64,000 bases of DNA, from assembly GCA_016124275.1 (NCBI GenBank), contig WGOA01000051.1, positions 1 through 64,000 on the forward strand, written 5' to 3'. The number at the start of each line of letters is the position of its first letter. Position 1 is the stretch's first letter. Under the pieces are notes generated by a model. The model made no database searches. It had not been told where the DNA came from and worked only from the letters and a program-made list of their open reading frames with translations. Position numbers and translations under genes: made by a program. This stretch comes from Bacteroidota bacterium (lineage in GTDB: Bacteria; Bacteroidota; Bacteroidia; Chitinophagales; BACL12). Below, one piece after another: positions 9,934-19,675 of the stretch.

Positions 9934-10740
9934 ATGTCGTTCAAAAAATCAAGCGCGAACCAAAAACACGACCAGCAAAAGCGCCGCCATTGGAGCCAGC
10001 TGTTCCATACTTCCAGCAACAGTCCCCGCGCTGCCATAGCACCCGAACAGCTTGACCGATTGTCCAAAGAGCGCTCAAACTCGCACCTGTATTTTCTGGT
10101 GGGCTTAGTGTTCAGTATTCTGGTGGTGCAAAGTGCATTCAGCTGGAAACCTTCAGCAACACCCCATACGCCCCTCCCGCGACCGGACGAAGTCAGCATT
10201 GAACTGGTGGAAATGATGGATCCGGTTAAAGTCATCGAAGAAGAGAAGAGTGCAGCAGAGCCTCAACCCAACACGCCCCCCCTGATCATCGACCTCAGCG
10301 TTATTACGGTAAGCAAAAAACCCTTGCTCGACACCAAACCCGAACCGCCGCCTTCCATTGACCGGGCCCAGGCGTTTCGCCGCGATGATGAAGAAGTTGA
10401 CGACCCGTTTGTCACGGGCAACATTATCACCGACCGCGCGGATGTAAACCCCATGTTTCCCGGGGGTCAGGAAGCGTTCGATGCCTTTCTGAAAAAACAC
10501 ATCCGCTATTCATCCGCAGCATTGTCCTACGGAATCGAAGGCGCCGTGGAGGTCAGTTTCGTCGTGGACACGGCCGGCAACCTGTCTGATTTCAAGGTTT
10601 TGAAAGGCATGCCTTATGGCATGGACAAAGAAGTGTTGCGGGTTATGGCCCAAAGCCCGCGCTGGATTCCCGGCAGCATCAAAGGTCACGCCGTTGCCGT
10701 GCGCTACAAAAAGAGCGTGCGGTTTGAGATCAAGAATTGA
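9934..10740 (+). CDS. tonB: energy transducer TonB
   Basis: Single TM, Pro-rich linker, C-terminal FPGGQEAFDAFLKKHIRYSSAALSYGIEGAVEVSFVVDTAGNLSDFKVLKG. Confidence 0.85.
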   Translation: MSFKKSSANQKHDQQKRRHWSQLFHTSSNSPRAAIAPEQLDRLSKERSNSHLYFLVGLVFSILVVQSAFSWKPSATPHTPLPRPDEVSIELVEMMDPVKVIEEEKSAAEPQPNTPPLIIDLSVITVSKKPLLDTKPEPPPSIDRAQAFRRDDEEVDDPFVTGNIITDRADVNPMFPGGQEAFDAFLKKHIRYSSAALSYGIEGAVEVSFVVDTAGNLSDFKVLKGMPYGMDKEVLRVMAQSPRWIPGSIKGHAVAVRYKKSVRFEIKN

Positions 10741-10777
10741 GGCGTAACGCAGTATATGGGGTTTTTAGAGGTACCCT

Positions 10778-12559
10778 CTACTTATATCCGGCCTGTTGCA
10801 GCAAATACCGCGCTCGGTCAGGGTCAAACGTGAAGCCCTTGACCTCCTTGTGCGGGTACTGCGGGTATGAGGGAGGAACGATGCCGTAGTAGGCCGGAGC
10901 CGCATTTCCCTTGAGCACAAAGTCGCAAATTTTGTCGCGGTCAATGGCGTAGTTGAAGGCCTGGCGCACCAGCGGATTGCTGAAAATGCCATCGGGGTCC
11001 GGGTGCAGAAAGCCGTAGTACTCCACCATCATGTTCTGCACATACTGGAGCTGATACTTGCTGTACTCCGGCGTAAACTTGCGCTCCGTGCCGCTCCGGT
11101 CCACGATTTGGTCGTACATGTCCAGAGGCAAGCGAAACTTCAGATCGAATTCCCCTTTCTGGAAGGACAACATCTCGGACTTCTCCTCGGAGATAAAGCG
11201 CACATTGATGCCGTCCAGGTAAGGCAGTTGGTTGCCGTGCGCATCGCGGCCCCAATAGTTATCGTTGCGCACCATGACCACGTTGTCGTTGTCTTTGACT
11301 TTGCGCATCAGAAAAGGACCGGTGCCCACTGCCTTGGCGCGCATTTCGGTGCCGTACTTTTCATAGGCTTCCTGCGGCCATACCGCACAAAAAGGCATGC
11401 TGAGCATGCTTAAAAAAGCGGCGAAAGGATCGTTCAATTCAATTTGAAACGTGTAGTCATCCAGTGCGCGGACGCCCGCAATGGCCGGGGCATCGGGGTT
11501 CTTAGCGCCGTTGGCATCGTAATAGGCCCGCGCCCCTTTGATGCGATCCACGAAGAAGCTGAAGCCTTTGTTGGCGCCATCCGGCGTGCAGAGCTGGTTG
11601 AAACAATAGACGAAATCCTGCGCGGTGACGCCGCGGCCCTTTCCCCCTGCAAAAGAAGGGTCATCGTGAAAACGGACATCCCGGCGAAGCTTAAACGTAT
11701 AGACGCGGGCGTCATCCGAAATTTGCCAGCTTTCGGCTATGCAGGGCTCAACTGCCAGTGTCGTGTGGTCCAAGGTGATTAACCCTTCGTACACCTGGTT
11801 GACGATGCGGTGGCCTACCACTTCGCTGACATTGAGCGGGAACATGGAGCGCAGGTACTGGGTTTCGTTGTAGCGGAACACGCCGCCGCGCTTCACTCCG
11901 CCTGGCAATGGCTTGATGTCGGCATTGTAGGGGTTGTCGGGGTGGTTGTCCATCCAGACTTCGGTGAACAGGCGGTACTCCATCGGGTTCTGCGGGCAGT
12001 TGCGCACATAGGGCTGGAGCAAACGGTGGTCAATGTTGTAGTACAGGGGAAGCATGGCTGCGTCCTGCACCAGCAGCTGATCCGCCTGACGGTAGAGGTC
12101 CATGCGGGCGGTTTCATCCACGGTGCGCAGCGCGCGGACAAACAGCGTATCAAAGGCGGCACTCTGGTAGCGCACCGAATTGATGTACGAATTGGTGCTG
12201 AGTTCAGGCGGCACGTGCGCGCCGTACATCAGGTTCAAAAAGTTCTCCGGGTCGGGATAGTCGGCCACCCAACCGGCGCGCCAAAAACGGGCCTTTCCCG
12301 ATTCCAGGTTTTCGTAGTGCTGTGCAAACTCCACCTGCTGAATCTGCACGGTGATGCCCAAATTTTCCTGCAACATTTTCTGCACCGCTTCCGCTACCTG
12401 AGCGTTGCGGCCGCCGCCTGCGTTAATCTGCAAAGTCACCACGGGAAAATCCTTGGCCTGGCCGGAGTCCGAGCCGGAATCAGCACCGGAGCCGCAGGAA
12501 GGGGCCAGAAAACCGAGGGCCGCAAACACTGCGGCCATAACATAATTTTTAATGTGCAT
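10778..12559 (-). CDS. ABC transporter substrate-binding protein, family 5 (oligopeptide type), lipoprotein
   Basis: 593 aa; lipobox APSC; VGHRIVNQVYEGLITLD..AESWQISDDARVYTFKLRRDVRFHDDP. Confidence 0.88.
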   Translation of the reverse strand: MHIKNYVMAAVFAALGFLAPSCGSGADSGSDSGQAKDFPVVTLQINAGGGRNAQVAEAVQKMLQENLGITVQIQQVEFAQHYENLESGKARFWRAGWVADYPDPENFLNLMYGAHVPPELSTNSYINSVRYQSAAFDTLFVRALRTVDETARMDLYRQADQLLVQDAAMLPLYYNIDHRLLQPYVRNCPQNPMEYRLFTEVWMDNHPDNPYNADIKPLPGGVKRGGVFRYNETQYLRSMFPLNVSEVVGHRIVNQVYEGLITLDHTTLAVEPCIAESWQISDDARVYTFKLRRDVRFHDDPSFAGGKGRGVTAQDFVYCFNQLCTPDGANKGFSFFVDRIKGARAYYDANGAKNPDAPAIAGVRALDDYTFQIELNDPFAAFLSMLSMPFCAVWPQEAYEKYGTEMRAKAVGTGPFLMRKVKDNDNVVMVRNDNYWGRDAHGNQLPYLDGINVRFISEEKSEMLSFQKGEFDLKFRLPLDMYDQIVDRSGTERKFTPEYSKYQLQYVQNMMVEYYGFLHPDPDGIFSNPLVRQAFNYAIDRDKICDFVLKGNAAPAYYGIVPPSYPQYPHKEVKGFTFDPDRARYLLQQAGYK

Positions 12560-12601
12560 AACTAATAAAATGTTGTGTTACAGAAATTAAATGCTTGTTC
12601 T

Positions 12602-13378
12602 TTACCAACCCGGCAGATCCAAATCTACGGTAATGGGGCAATGATCGCTGTGATGTGCATCTGGCAAAATAGCCGCACTTTTCATGCTTGCAGCCAACGG
12701 CTGCGACACCGCGTGGTAATCAATGCGCCATCCTTTGTTGTTATTGCGGGCATTGGCCCGAAAGCTCCACCAGGTGTATTGGTGCGGTAATTCCGGGTGA
12801 AAATGCCGGAAACTGTCCACCATGCCCGTGGCAAAATACTGCTCCATCCACTCCCGTTCTTCGGGTAAAAATCCCGAAGAATTCTTGTTGCTCACCGGAT
12901 CGTGGATGTCAATGACGCGGTGGCAAATGTTGTAGTCGCCGCAGATGACCACCTTGGGCCGGGTTGCGCGCAAAGCCTTTTGGTAGGCCATGAAGTCTTC
13001 CAGAAACTGCATTTTCACCACCTGCCTGTGGTCGCCGGATGAGCCGGAGGGCAGGTAAGCAGACACCACGGTCAGCTCGCCAAAATCGGCGCGGATTACC
13101 CGTCCTTCTGCGTCGTGAGCCGGCACCCCCATTCCCTCGATAACCTGATCAGGCTTGCGGCGGCTCAGAACAGCTACCCCGGAATACCCCTTTTTCTGCG
13201 CCGGATGCCAAAAGCAGGCGTAACCCATCTGCTCAAAAAGGCTGGTATCAAACTGCTCCGGATTGGCCTTGATTTCCTGAAAACAGACTACGTCCGCGTT
13301 GGCAGTAGCCAGGAAATCGAGCAACCCGCGGTTCATGGCGGCGCGAATACCGTTTACATTGTAGCAGAGAATGCGCAT
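12602..13378 (-). CDS. xth: exodeoxyribonuclease III
   Basis: MRILCYNVNGIRAAMNRGLLDFL, CFQEIKA, GDYNICHRVIDIHDP, HHSDHCPI; start trimmed to remove the tandem-repeat extension. Confidence 0.92.
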   Translation of the reverse strand: MRILCYNVNGIRAAMNRGLLDFLATANADVVCFQEIKANPEQFDTSLFEQMGYACFWHPAQKKGYSGVAVLSRRKPDQVIEGMGVPAHDAEGRVIRADFGELTVVSAYLPSGSSGDHRQVVKMQFLEDFMAYQKALRATRPKVVICGDYNICHRVIDIHDPVSNKNSSGFLPEEREWMEQYFATGMVDSFRHFHPELPHQYTWWSFRANARNNNKGWRIDYHAVSQPLAASMKSAAILPDAHHSDHCPITVDLDLPGW

Positions 13379-13389
13379 GCTTTGTTTCT

Positions 13390-13464
13390 CCTTACTGATG
13401 GTGGCCTTACTGATGGTGGCCTTGCTGATGGAGGCCTTGCTGATGGTAGCCTTGCCGAAGGAGG
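13390..13464. repeat. 15-bp tandem repeat, 5 copies (CCTTACTGATGGTGG-like)
   Basis: Units ccttactgatggtgg x2, ccttgctgatggagg, ccttgctgatggtag, ccttgccgaaggagg. Confidence 0.95.
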
Positions 13465-13483
13465 CTGGCATTACCCCAAACGC

Positions 13484-14299
13484 TCACTCATTGTCCAGGA
13501 CGCGCACCTTCATTTTGACATCCTTAGCAGGGCGGTCGCCTGCTCCGGTTTGCACTGCTGCAATTTTGTCAATCACGTCCAGCCCGTCAATGACCTCACC
13601 AAAAACGGTGTAGCCGCCGTCCAGTTGGGGCGTGCCGCCAACGGAAAAGTAGGTTTCCTTCTGCGCTCCGGTATAGCCGTTTTGCGCTTCCATTGGGCCC
13701 AGGCTTTGTGGCGTGTGGAGCGTTCCCTGCACAATGTAAAACTGCGAGCCGGAAGAGGCCCGCTCGGGATTGATCTGATCGCCCATGCGAGCCGCCGCCA
13801 GCGCACCTTTTTTATGCACATACTCCGGACGGATTTCGGCGGGAATCTTGTACTCCGGGCCACCCTGGCCCAGTTGAACAGACGGCGCAGCTCCGCGCGA
13901 ATCCGGGTCACCGCCCTGAATCATGAAACCGGCAATGACGCGGTGAAACAACAAATCATCGTAGTACCCTTTACTGGCCAGCTTAATGAAATTTTCGCGG
14001 TGTTTGGGCGTGCCGTTGTAGAGCTTGGCGGTCATGGTGCCATAGTCCGTGGTAATTTCCACCAGCGTTTCCGGGCCTTCGGGTATCGGGGGAAGGGCCG
14101 GTTTGGGTACCTCTGCCGTAGCGCCGCTGCCATAGAGGCCGCTCGTTCCCGTACCCGATTCCCCCGAGTCTGCGGCGGAATCCGCGCCGCTGCCGCAACC
14201 GGCAAGGCCCGTCATCAGCAGCCCGGCAACCAGCAGGCACAGTCTGGAATGGGTGGTCAGGCCCCGAAGGCCGCGAAGGGTAGGAACGTTTGCAAACAT
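13484..14299 (-). CDS. cyclophilin-type peptidyl-prolyl cis-trans isomerase, lipoprotein
   Basis: LFHRVIAGFMIQGGDPDSRG, SSGSQFYIVQG, YTVFGEVIDGLDVIDKIA. Confidence 0.92.
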   Translation of the reverse strand: MFANVPTLRGLRGLTTHSRLCLLVAGLLMTGLAGCGSGADSAADSGESGTGTSGLYGSGATAEVPKPALPPIPEGPETLVEITTDYGTMTAKLYNGTPKHRENFIKLASKGYYDDLLFHRVIAGFMIQGGDPDSRGAAPSVQLGQGGPEYKIPAEIRPEYVHKKGALAAARMGDQINPERASSGSQFYIVQGTLHTPQSLGPMEAQNGYTGAQKETYFSVGGTPQLDGGYTVFGEVIDGLDVIDKIAAVQTGAGDRPAKDVKMKVRVLDNE

Positions 14300-14397
14300 G
14301 GTGTGGTGAGTTTGGCTATGGATTGAGGCTTAAGAAGAAGCTTAACGATAGCAGGCCAACAGGCGCGCCACAAAGCTTCCCGAAGCGGAGCGGAGCA

Positions 14398-14405
14398 CAA
14401 ATTTA
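14398..14405 (-). promoter_or_regulatory. Bacteroidota -7 box TAAATTTG upstream of the 13484-14299 cyclophilin gene
   Basis: Exact TAnnTTTG match in the intergenic region. Confidence 0.4.
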
Positions 14406-14428
14406 GGCGAAGCGCGGCAACTGGCGGC

Positions 14429-15898
14429 TTATCGGTAAACCAAATACGCATCGCGGACCGAACCGTAGCGAAGCGCCAGTGTATCGCGCAGGTAATTCTG
14501 GTACACTTTCCAGGGCTTGCGGCTACCCTGGCGCGGCAAGACATCCAATGCGCGCTTGATGTACCCGGCATCAAAGTCCAGCAAGGGTTCAGAACCAAAC
14601 TGCGCCTGGTCGTACTGCGGCGTGCAAACCCGGTAGCCTTTGCGGTCCATGTGGTTGAGCAGCCGCGCCACAAACAGGCAGTTCAGGTCGCATTTTAAGG
14701 TCCAGGAAGCATTGGTATAGCCGATGGCCACCGCAAAATTGGGCACACCGCCAAACAGCACGCCTTTGTAACAGTGCATGTTGCCGGAGTCCAGAAGCTC
14801 GCCATTGACGCGAACCGCCATTCCCCCGAGCAACTGGATCTTGAGCCCGGTAGCCGTCACGATCAGGTCGGCCTCCAACTCCTGCCCGGAGCTCAGCTGA
14901 ATTCCGCGTTCCGTAAATGTTCGTATGGTATCGGTGACCACCTGGGCCTTGCCGCTTTTAAGCGCGTGGAACAAATCACCGTCGGGAACCAGGCAGAGGC
15001 GCTGATCCCAGGGGTCGTAGGCCGGGTCGAAGTGCCGCTGTTCGTAGCTCGACCCCAGTTCTTTTTGAATGCCCTTTTGGATGAAGCGGCGAATGGTTTG
15101 CGGCCAGCGCTTGGAGACTTTGTAGAACGCCAGGTTCAACAGGATGTTCTTCCAGCGAACCAGGTTGTGCGCCGTCTGGTCTGGCAATACCTGCTTGAGA
15201 AAATTGGCCACCCGGTCTTCGCTGGGCAGGGTCATGATGTAGGTGGGCGAACGCTGCAACATGGTAACCTGCTGTGCCTTTTTGGCTAGCTCTGGCACCA
15301 GGGTTACCGCCGTTGCACCGCTGCCAATGACCACCACTTTCTTGCCTTCGTAGGCCACATCGTCGGTCCAGTGTTGCGGGTGCAGCATGCGCCCGGCAAA
15401 GGTTTCGCTGCCGGGAAACACCGGTTGATACGCTTCCTGGTAGTGGTAATAGCCGCTGCACATAAACAGAAAACCCGCGCTGATGCGGCGCTCCGGCATG
15501 TCGCCCTGGGCGGCCAGGGTCAGGGTCCAGCGGGCGTCTGCATCGCTCCACGCCGCTTCCGCTACCCGGGTATTGTAGTGAATATGCTGGTCCAGCCCAA
15601 ACTTGCTGGCCGTGTCTTTGATGTAGCACAAAATGGAAGGACCGTCGGCAATGGTTTTGGGGTTCGGCCAGGGGTTGAACGAAAACCCTAGCGTGTACAT
15701 GTCCGAATCCGAGCGAATGCCGGGGTAGCGAAACAAGTCCCAGGTGCCGCCCATGGCTGCGCGTCCTTCCAAAACGGCGAAGGTCTTGCCCGGGCATTTG
15801 TCCTGGATGTGGTATGCCGCAGCAATGCCCGACAAGCCCGCCCCCACGATCACGACATCCAGGTGATCGGGCAGTTTCTGATGTTCCATGTTCTTCAT
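14429..15898 (-). CDS. flavin-containing monooxygenase (NAD(P)/FAD-dependent)
   Basis: VVIVGAGLSGIAAAYHIQ; GGTWDLFRYPGIRSDSDMYTLGFSFNPW; VIGSGATAVTLVPEL. Confidence 0.92.
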   Translation of the reverse strand: MKNMEHQKLPDHLDVVIVGAGLSGIAAAYHIQDKCPGKTFAVLEGRAAMGGTWDLFRYPGIRSDSDMYTLGFSFNPWPNPKTIADGPSILCYIKDTASKFGLDQHIHYNTRVAEAAWSDADARWTLTLAAQGDMPERRISAGFLFMCSGYYHYQEAYQPVFPGSETFAGRMLHPQHWTDDVAYEGKKVVVIGSGATAVTLVPELAKKAQQVTMLQRSPTYIMTLPSEDRVANFLKQVLPDQTAHNLVRWKNILLNLAFYKVSKRWPQTIRRFIQKGIQKELGSSYEQRHFDPAYDPWDQRLCLVPDGDLFHALKSGKAQVVTDTIRTFTERGIQLSSGQELEADLIVTATGLKIQLLGGMAVRVNGELLDSGNMHCYKGVLFGGVPNFAVAIGYTNASWTLKCDLNCLFVARLLNHMDRKGYRVCTPQYDQAQFGSEPLLDFDAGYIKRALDVLPRQGSRKPWKVYQNYLRDTLALRYGSVRDAYLVYR

Positions 15899-16722
15899 TC
15901 CTTCCAGCCAGCGGCCACTTCGCGTCGCGTCTTGTCCAGGATCTTGTTGACGAGCCTTGTGCCAAAAACAGGGGCCAGCCGAACCACAAAATCAAGCCGA
16001 TGGGCGTCAGCCCCGATCAAAATGCGCGCTTTCTTGTTGCGGATGCCCCTGATGATGACATCGGCGGCGTACTCCGGACTCAGCTTGAGGAAGCGCTTGT
16101 GGAACAAGTCAAACTTGGGCTGGTAGTCAATAGCGTTGCGCGTGATGTTGGTGTTAATTCCCCCGGGATGAACGCTGTGTACCCGCAGGCTGCTGTCGCG
16201 AAATTCCTGTATGAGGCACTGGTTCAACCCGTTGACCGCAAACTTGGAGGCGCAGTAGGCGGTTCCCTCGGCAATTCCAGCCAACCCGTACACGCTGGAA
16301 ACATTGACCAGCGCGGCTTCCGGCTGCTTGAGCAAGTGGGGCACAAAAGCCCGGCTGCCATACAAAACGCCGTAGAAATTGACCTGCATGATTCGCTCAA
16401 AATGCTCCAGGTCAAACTCCGCAAAGGGGTAATTGCCCAAACCCAAGCCGGCGTTGTTGACCACCACGTCCACTTGTCCGAAGTGGCCAAACACCTGGTC
16501 TGCGAAGGCAAAGACGGCATCTTTATCGGACACGTCAAACGCAGACGAAAGCATGGAAACGCCGTTTTGCTGCAAGCGGGTGGCTGTCTCGGCCAAAGCC
16601 TGCGTGTCCCGATCGTTGATCGCCAGCCGTGCACCTTCCTTGCCTAAGGCAAACGCAAGCGCCTGCCCAATGCCTGAACCAGCACCCGTAACAACTACCA
16701 CTTTAGACTGGAAGTTTTTCAT
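15895..16722 (-). CDS. SDR family NAD(P)-dependent oxidoreductase
   Basis: VVVTGAGSGIGQALA, NNAGLG, YCASKFAVNG. Confidence 0.92.
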   Translation of the reverse strand: MKNFQSKVVVVTGAGSGIGQALAFALGKEGARLAINDRDTQALAETATRLQQNGVSMLSSAFDVSDKDAVFAFADQVFGHFGQVDVVVNNAGLGLGNYPFAEFDLEHFERIMQVNFYGVLYGSRAFVPHLLKQPEAALVNVSSVYGLAGIAEGTAYCASKFAVNGLNQCLIQEFRDSSLRVHSVHPGGINTNITRNAIDYQPKFDLFHKRFLKLSPEYAADVIIRGIRNKKARILIGADAHRLDFVVRLAPVFGTRLVNKILDKTRREVAAGWKE

Positions 16723-16770
16723 AGGGATGCTTTGAAGGAGAAAAACAACGACTCCCGCCTTGCAGGGACC

Positions 16771-17211
16771 TTACCCAAGGCCCACTCCGCGCGCCACCAA
16801 GGTAGCCAGCAGCGGCATGATGAACACAATCAACAGTTCCATGCGGAGAAACATGACAATGCGCTTGGGGACCGCCACAACTTCTTCGGCATTGCCTTTG
16901 CGCTGCTTCAGAAAAAAGACCGTCGGCCAGATGGACAAAATGCCCATGATGACAAACAAGGTCACTTTGGTGTGGAAGATCGGGTTCTGCGTGTAGTAAT
17001 CGGCATTCTTAAAACCGCCCAACCACATGCCCAGACCACAACCGAGCACCAGCAGTGCACCGGCCCCATAGATGCCGTCAAGGGTGGCCAGCCTGGAAAT
17101 CTCCTTGCGCGTCAGGCTCGGTTTGATCAACAAGTGTTCAGCCACCAACGAGGAGGCAATGGCCAGAATGCCCAGAAAATGACCGTAGCGAATCAGAATT
17201 TCTGCATTCAT
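16771..17211 (-). CDS. DUF2214-family membrane protein
   Basis: Four TM segments; RYGHFLGILAIASSLVAEHLLIKPSLTRKEISRLATLDGIYG. Confidence 0.75.
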   Translation of the reverse strand: MNAEILIRYGHFLGILAIASSLVAEHLLIKPSLTRKEISRLATLDGIYGAGALLVLGCGLGMWLGGFKNADYYTQNPIFHTKVTLFVIMGILSIWPTVFFLKQRKGNAEEVVAVPKRIVMFLRMELLIVFIMPLLATLVARGVGLG

Positions 17212-18005
17212 AAAGACAGCTCCTTCATGAGCTTTTCCAACTTCTCCGCTTTGAGCAGCGTCATGGTCATCTTAACGTCCTCCACGGGTCGGTCGCGCGA
17301 ATCGGTGGATGTTGCCGCAATCTGATCAATCACTTCCAGCCCTTTGATGACCTGGCCAAAAACCGTGTACTGGCCATCCAGTTGCGGGGTGCCGCCAACG
17401 GTGGCATAAGCGGCCTTCTGCTCTTCGGTGTACTCGCGACCGGTGCGGGCCGCTAAACCGGTAAGGTTCTCCGGGGCATACGTCTGGCCCTGGACAATGT
17501 AAAATTGAGAGCCGGAGCTGGCGCGTTGCGGGTTGACGTTGTCGCCGGTGCGGGCTGCAGCCAGCGCACCTTTTTTGTGAATCAAGGCATTGTTAAACTC
17601 TCCAGGTACGGTGTAACCCGGACCGCCGGAACCCAGCGATGCCCCTGCTTCAGCACCTTTTGAAGCGGGATCGCCGCCCTGCACCATGAATTGCTTGATG
17701 ACGCGGTGAAAAATCAGGTCGTTGTAAAAACCTTCCTGAACCAGGCGGACAAAGTTGTCGCGGTGTTGCGGGGTTTCGTTGTACAGCAGGATGGTCATGC
17801 TGCCGAATTTGGTGCTGAGTTCTACAAGTTGCACGATCTCTTTGCTTTTTTTGGCCTTCTTCGACGGTTTTGGCGCTGGGCTGGCCGCCGCATTGCTTTC
17901 CTGGCTGCCTGTTTGAGCCTGGACCGAAGACGCGAAGGGGGTTAGGGTAAAAATCAGGCCGAGAATCAAGGCCTGGGCGCGAAATGGGCTTTGGAAAAAG
18001 CGCAT
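17208..18005 (-). CDS. cyclophilin-type peptidyl-prolyl cis-trans isomerase, periplasmic
   Basis: IFHRVIKQFMVQGGDPASKG, SSGSQFYIVQG; paralog of 13484-14299. Confidence 0.92.
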   Translation of the reverse strand: MRFFQSPFRAQALILGLIFTLTPFASSVQAQTGSQESNAAASPAPKPSKKAKKSKEIVQLVELSTKFGSMTILLYNETPQHRDNFVRLVQEGFYNDLIFHRVIKQFMVQGGDPASKGAEAGASLGSGGPGYTVPGEFNNALIHKKGALAAARTGDNVNPQRASSGSQFYIVQGQTYAPENLTGLAARTGREYTEEQKAAYATVGGTPQLDGQYTVFGQVIKGLEVIDQIAATSTDSRDRPVEDVKMTMTLLKAEKLEKLMKELSL

Positions 18006-18037
18006 AGGATTATGTTGGGTAATTGGGGTGAAGGCCG

Positions 18038-18421
18038 CTAAAGATCGGCAAAATAGCGAATTACCTGCCTTTTCAGCATCCGCTCCTGCTCGTCCACCGA
18101 AAGTTGGGGCAACGCAGCGGTGGCTTCGTAATGGGGCCAGCCTTCGTCATCGCGGCCGATGTAGCGGTACAGTTTTTGCTCGCTGAGCAAGCGGCAGACG
18201 GCAATGTGCATGAGGTCCTGTTTCTGCTCTTTGCTCACTTTTTCCAGCACCTGGCCGAGCTCTTGCAGCCCAATGAGAAACAGCAAGGCCTGCAAATCGG
18301 GCTTTTTGCCAAAGCGCTCCTGCACCTTTTTCAGCACGGCGATCCACTCCGGGTCGAAGTCGATCAATTCGTCGGGCAACGGCGCCGAATCCTTTCCCCC
18401 GATGTATTCAAAATCTTGCAT
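18038..18421 (-). CDS. conserved hypothetical protein
   Basis: 127 aa ORF preceded by a TATCTTTG box; not overlapped by a better candidate. Confidence 0.65.
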   Translation of the reverse strand: MQDFEYIGGKDSAPLPDELIDFDPEWIAVLKKVQERFGKKPDLQALLFLIGLQELGQVLEKVSKEQKQDLMHIAVCRLLSEQKLYRYIGRDDEGWPHYEATAALPQLSVDEQERMLKRQVIRYFADL

Positions 18422-18436
18422 AACGCGCTAAAGCCC

Positions 18437-18444
18437 CAAAGATA
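18437..18444 (-). promoter_or_regulatory. Bacteroidota -7 box TATCTTTG upstream of 18038-18421
   Basis: Exact TAnnTTTG match 16 nt before the ATG. Confidence 0.45.
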
Positions 18445-18449
18445 ACCGG

Positions 18450-19577
18450 TTAAGGCCATGGGTTTTGGTATTCCGGGCGAAGGGCCAACGAGTCATCGCT
18501 CAAACTCAACAGAAACAGCTCCAGTTTGTCTTTTTCGTCCTCGGTCAGCAGCGCCCCGCCTTGAAAAGCGAACTCCATCAGCTGATCGGTGAAAGGGGTA
18601 TGCTGCACGCCTTCGCTGTAAAAATCGATGACCTCGCGCAACGTGGCGAAGCGCCCGTCGTGCATGTAGGGCGCGGTGTACTTGAGGTTGCGCAGGCTGG
18701 GAACCTTGAACTTGCCGTAATCTGCGGTGTCGCCGGTGACGGCTCCAAGTCCGCGATCGGGAAAATCGGCTGCCCGGGTGTAAGGGTCCAGCCCGTTGCT
18801 GCGGTAGGTAAAATCGGTAAACAATCCGCCGGAGCCGTGGCAATGGAAGCAATCGCCGCCAAAGAGGTCCAGGTAGAGCTCGTAGCCGTCAAAGACGTCG
18901 TCGTCCCAGAAAATCTGGCCGCTGAGCATGCGGTCGAAGGGCGTATTGCCGGACACAATGCTGCGCTCAAACTGCGCGATGGCCTGGCCGATGCGCTCGG
19001 GGGTGATGACGCTGTCGCCGAATGCGTAGAAGAAGTCAAGCGGATAACTGGGGTGGCGCTGCAGGCTGAGCACGGCCTGGGGCAGGGTATTGTGCATTTC
19101 AATCGGGTCCGTGATGGGCACCAGGGCCTGCTGCTCCAGGTTGGGCGAGCGGCTGTCCCAGAACAGTCCGCCGCGTGGTCGCCCTTCGGGGGTGATGCTG
19201 AACGCTGGCGAATAGGCCAGGTTAAAAAGCGGCATGCTGTTGCGGGTGCCCGCGATACCGTCAATGCCAATGCTGACGGCGTTCGCATCGTCCACCAGGC
19301 CGGAGGAAGGGTTGTGGCAACCGGCGCAACTTAGCGTGGAGTCCGCAGAAAGGATGGGGTCAAAGAAGAGCTTGCGACCCAACAACACCCCTTCGACCGT
19401 CATGGGATTTGCCAGATTGTCTTCAAGCGGCGGGAGCCCCAACGGGCGATTGATGGTCAGCGGCGTCGGGTCAAAAATCGGTCCATCCGGCTCAGGTCCG
19501 GGATCGGGCCTGCAAGCCGCCAGGGCAAACAGCACAGCAACGAGGGGGAATAGGGCTGTAATCCGGGTATGACGCAT
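18450..19577 (-). CDS. di-haem cytochrome c peroxidase / MauG / MbnH-like protein
   Basis: Two CXXCH motifs (CAGCH, CFHCH); lipobox AAC; start trimmed to MRHTRITALF; lies directly beside an MbnP-family gene. Confidence 0.85.
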   Translation of the reverse strand: MRHTRITALFPLVAVLFALAACRPDPGPEPDGPIFDPTPLTINRPLGLPPLEDNLANPMTVEGVLLGRKLFFDPILSADSTLSCAGCHNPSSGLVDDANAVSIGIDGIAGTRNSMPLFNLAYSPAFSITPEGRPRGGLFWDSRSPNLEQQALVPITDPIEMHNTLPQAVLSLQRHPSYPLDFFYAFGDSVITPERIGQAIAQFERSIVSGNTPFDRMLSGQIFWDDDVFDGYELYLDLFGGDCFHCHGSGGLFTDFTYRSNGLDPYTRAADFPDRGLGAVTGDTADYGKFKVPSLRNLKYTAPYMHDGRFATLREVIDFYSEGVQHTPFTDQLMEFAFQGGALLTEDEKDKLELFLLSLSDDSLALRPEYQNPWP

Positions 19578-19675
19578 TAGGAAATGTCGTTCCAGGGCTA
19601 GGGGGGTTGCTTTGAACCTGGCGCTGTTAGTAGTGGGCATGCACGGAAAAACACCCGCGCACCCTTGTGTTGGCA

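Noticed and set aside
13115-14326. 403-aa + strand ORF spanning xth and cyclophilin
   Set aside because: Antisense to two clear genes; length is helped by the in-frame 15-bp repeat (LTDGGLADGG).
14976-15995. 339-aa ORF in another frame of the flavin monooxygenase
   Set aside because: Contained within a clear FMO gene; Arg/Gly/His-rich nonsense frame.
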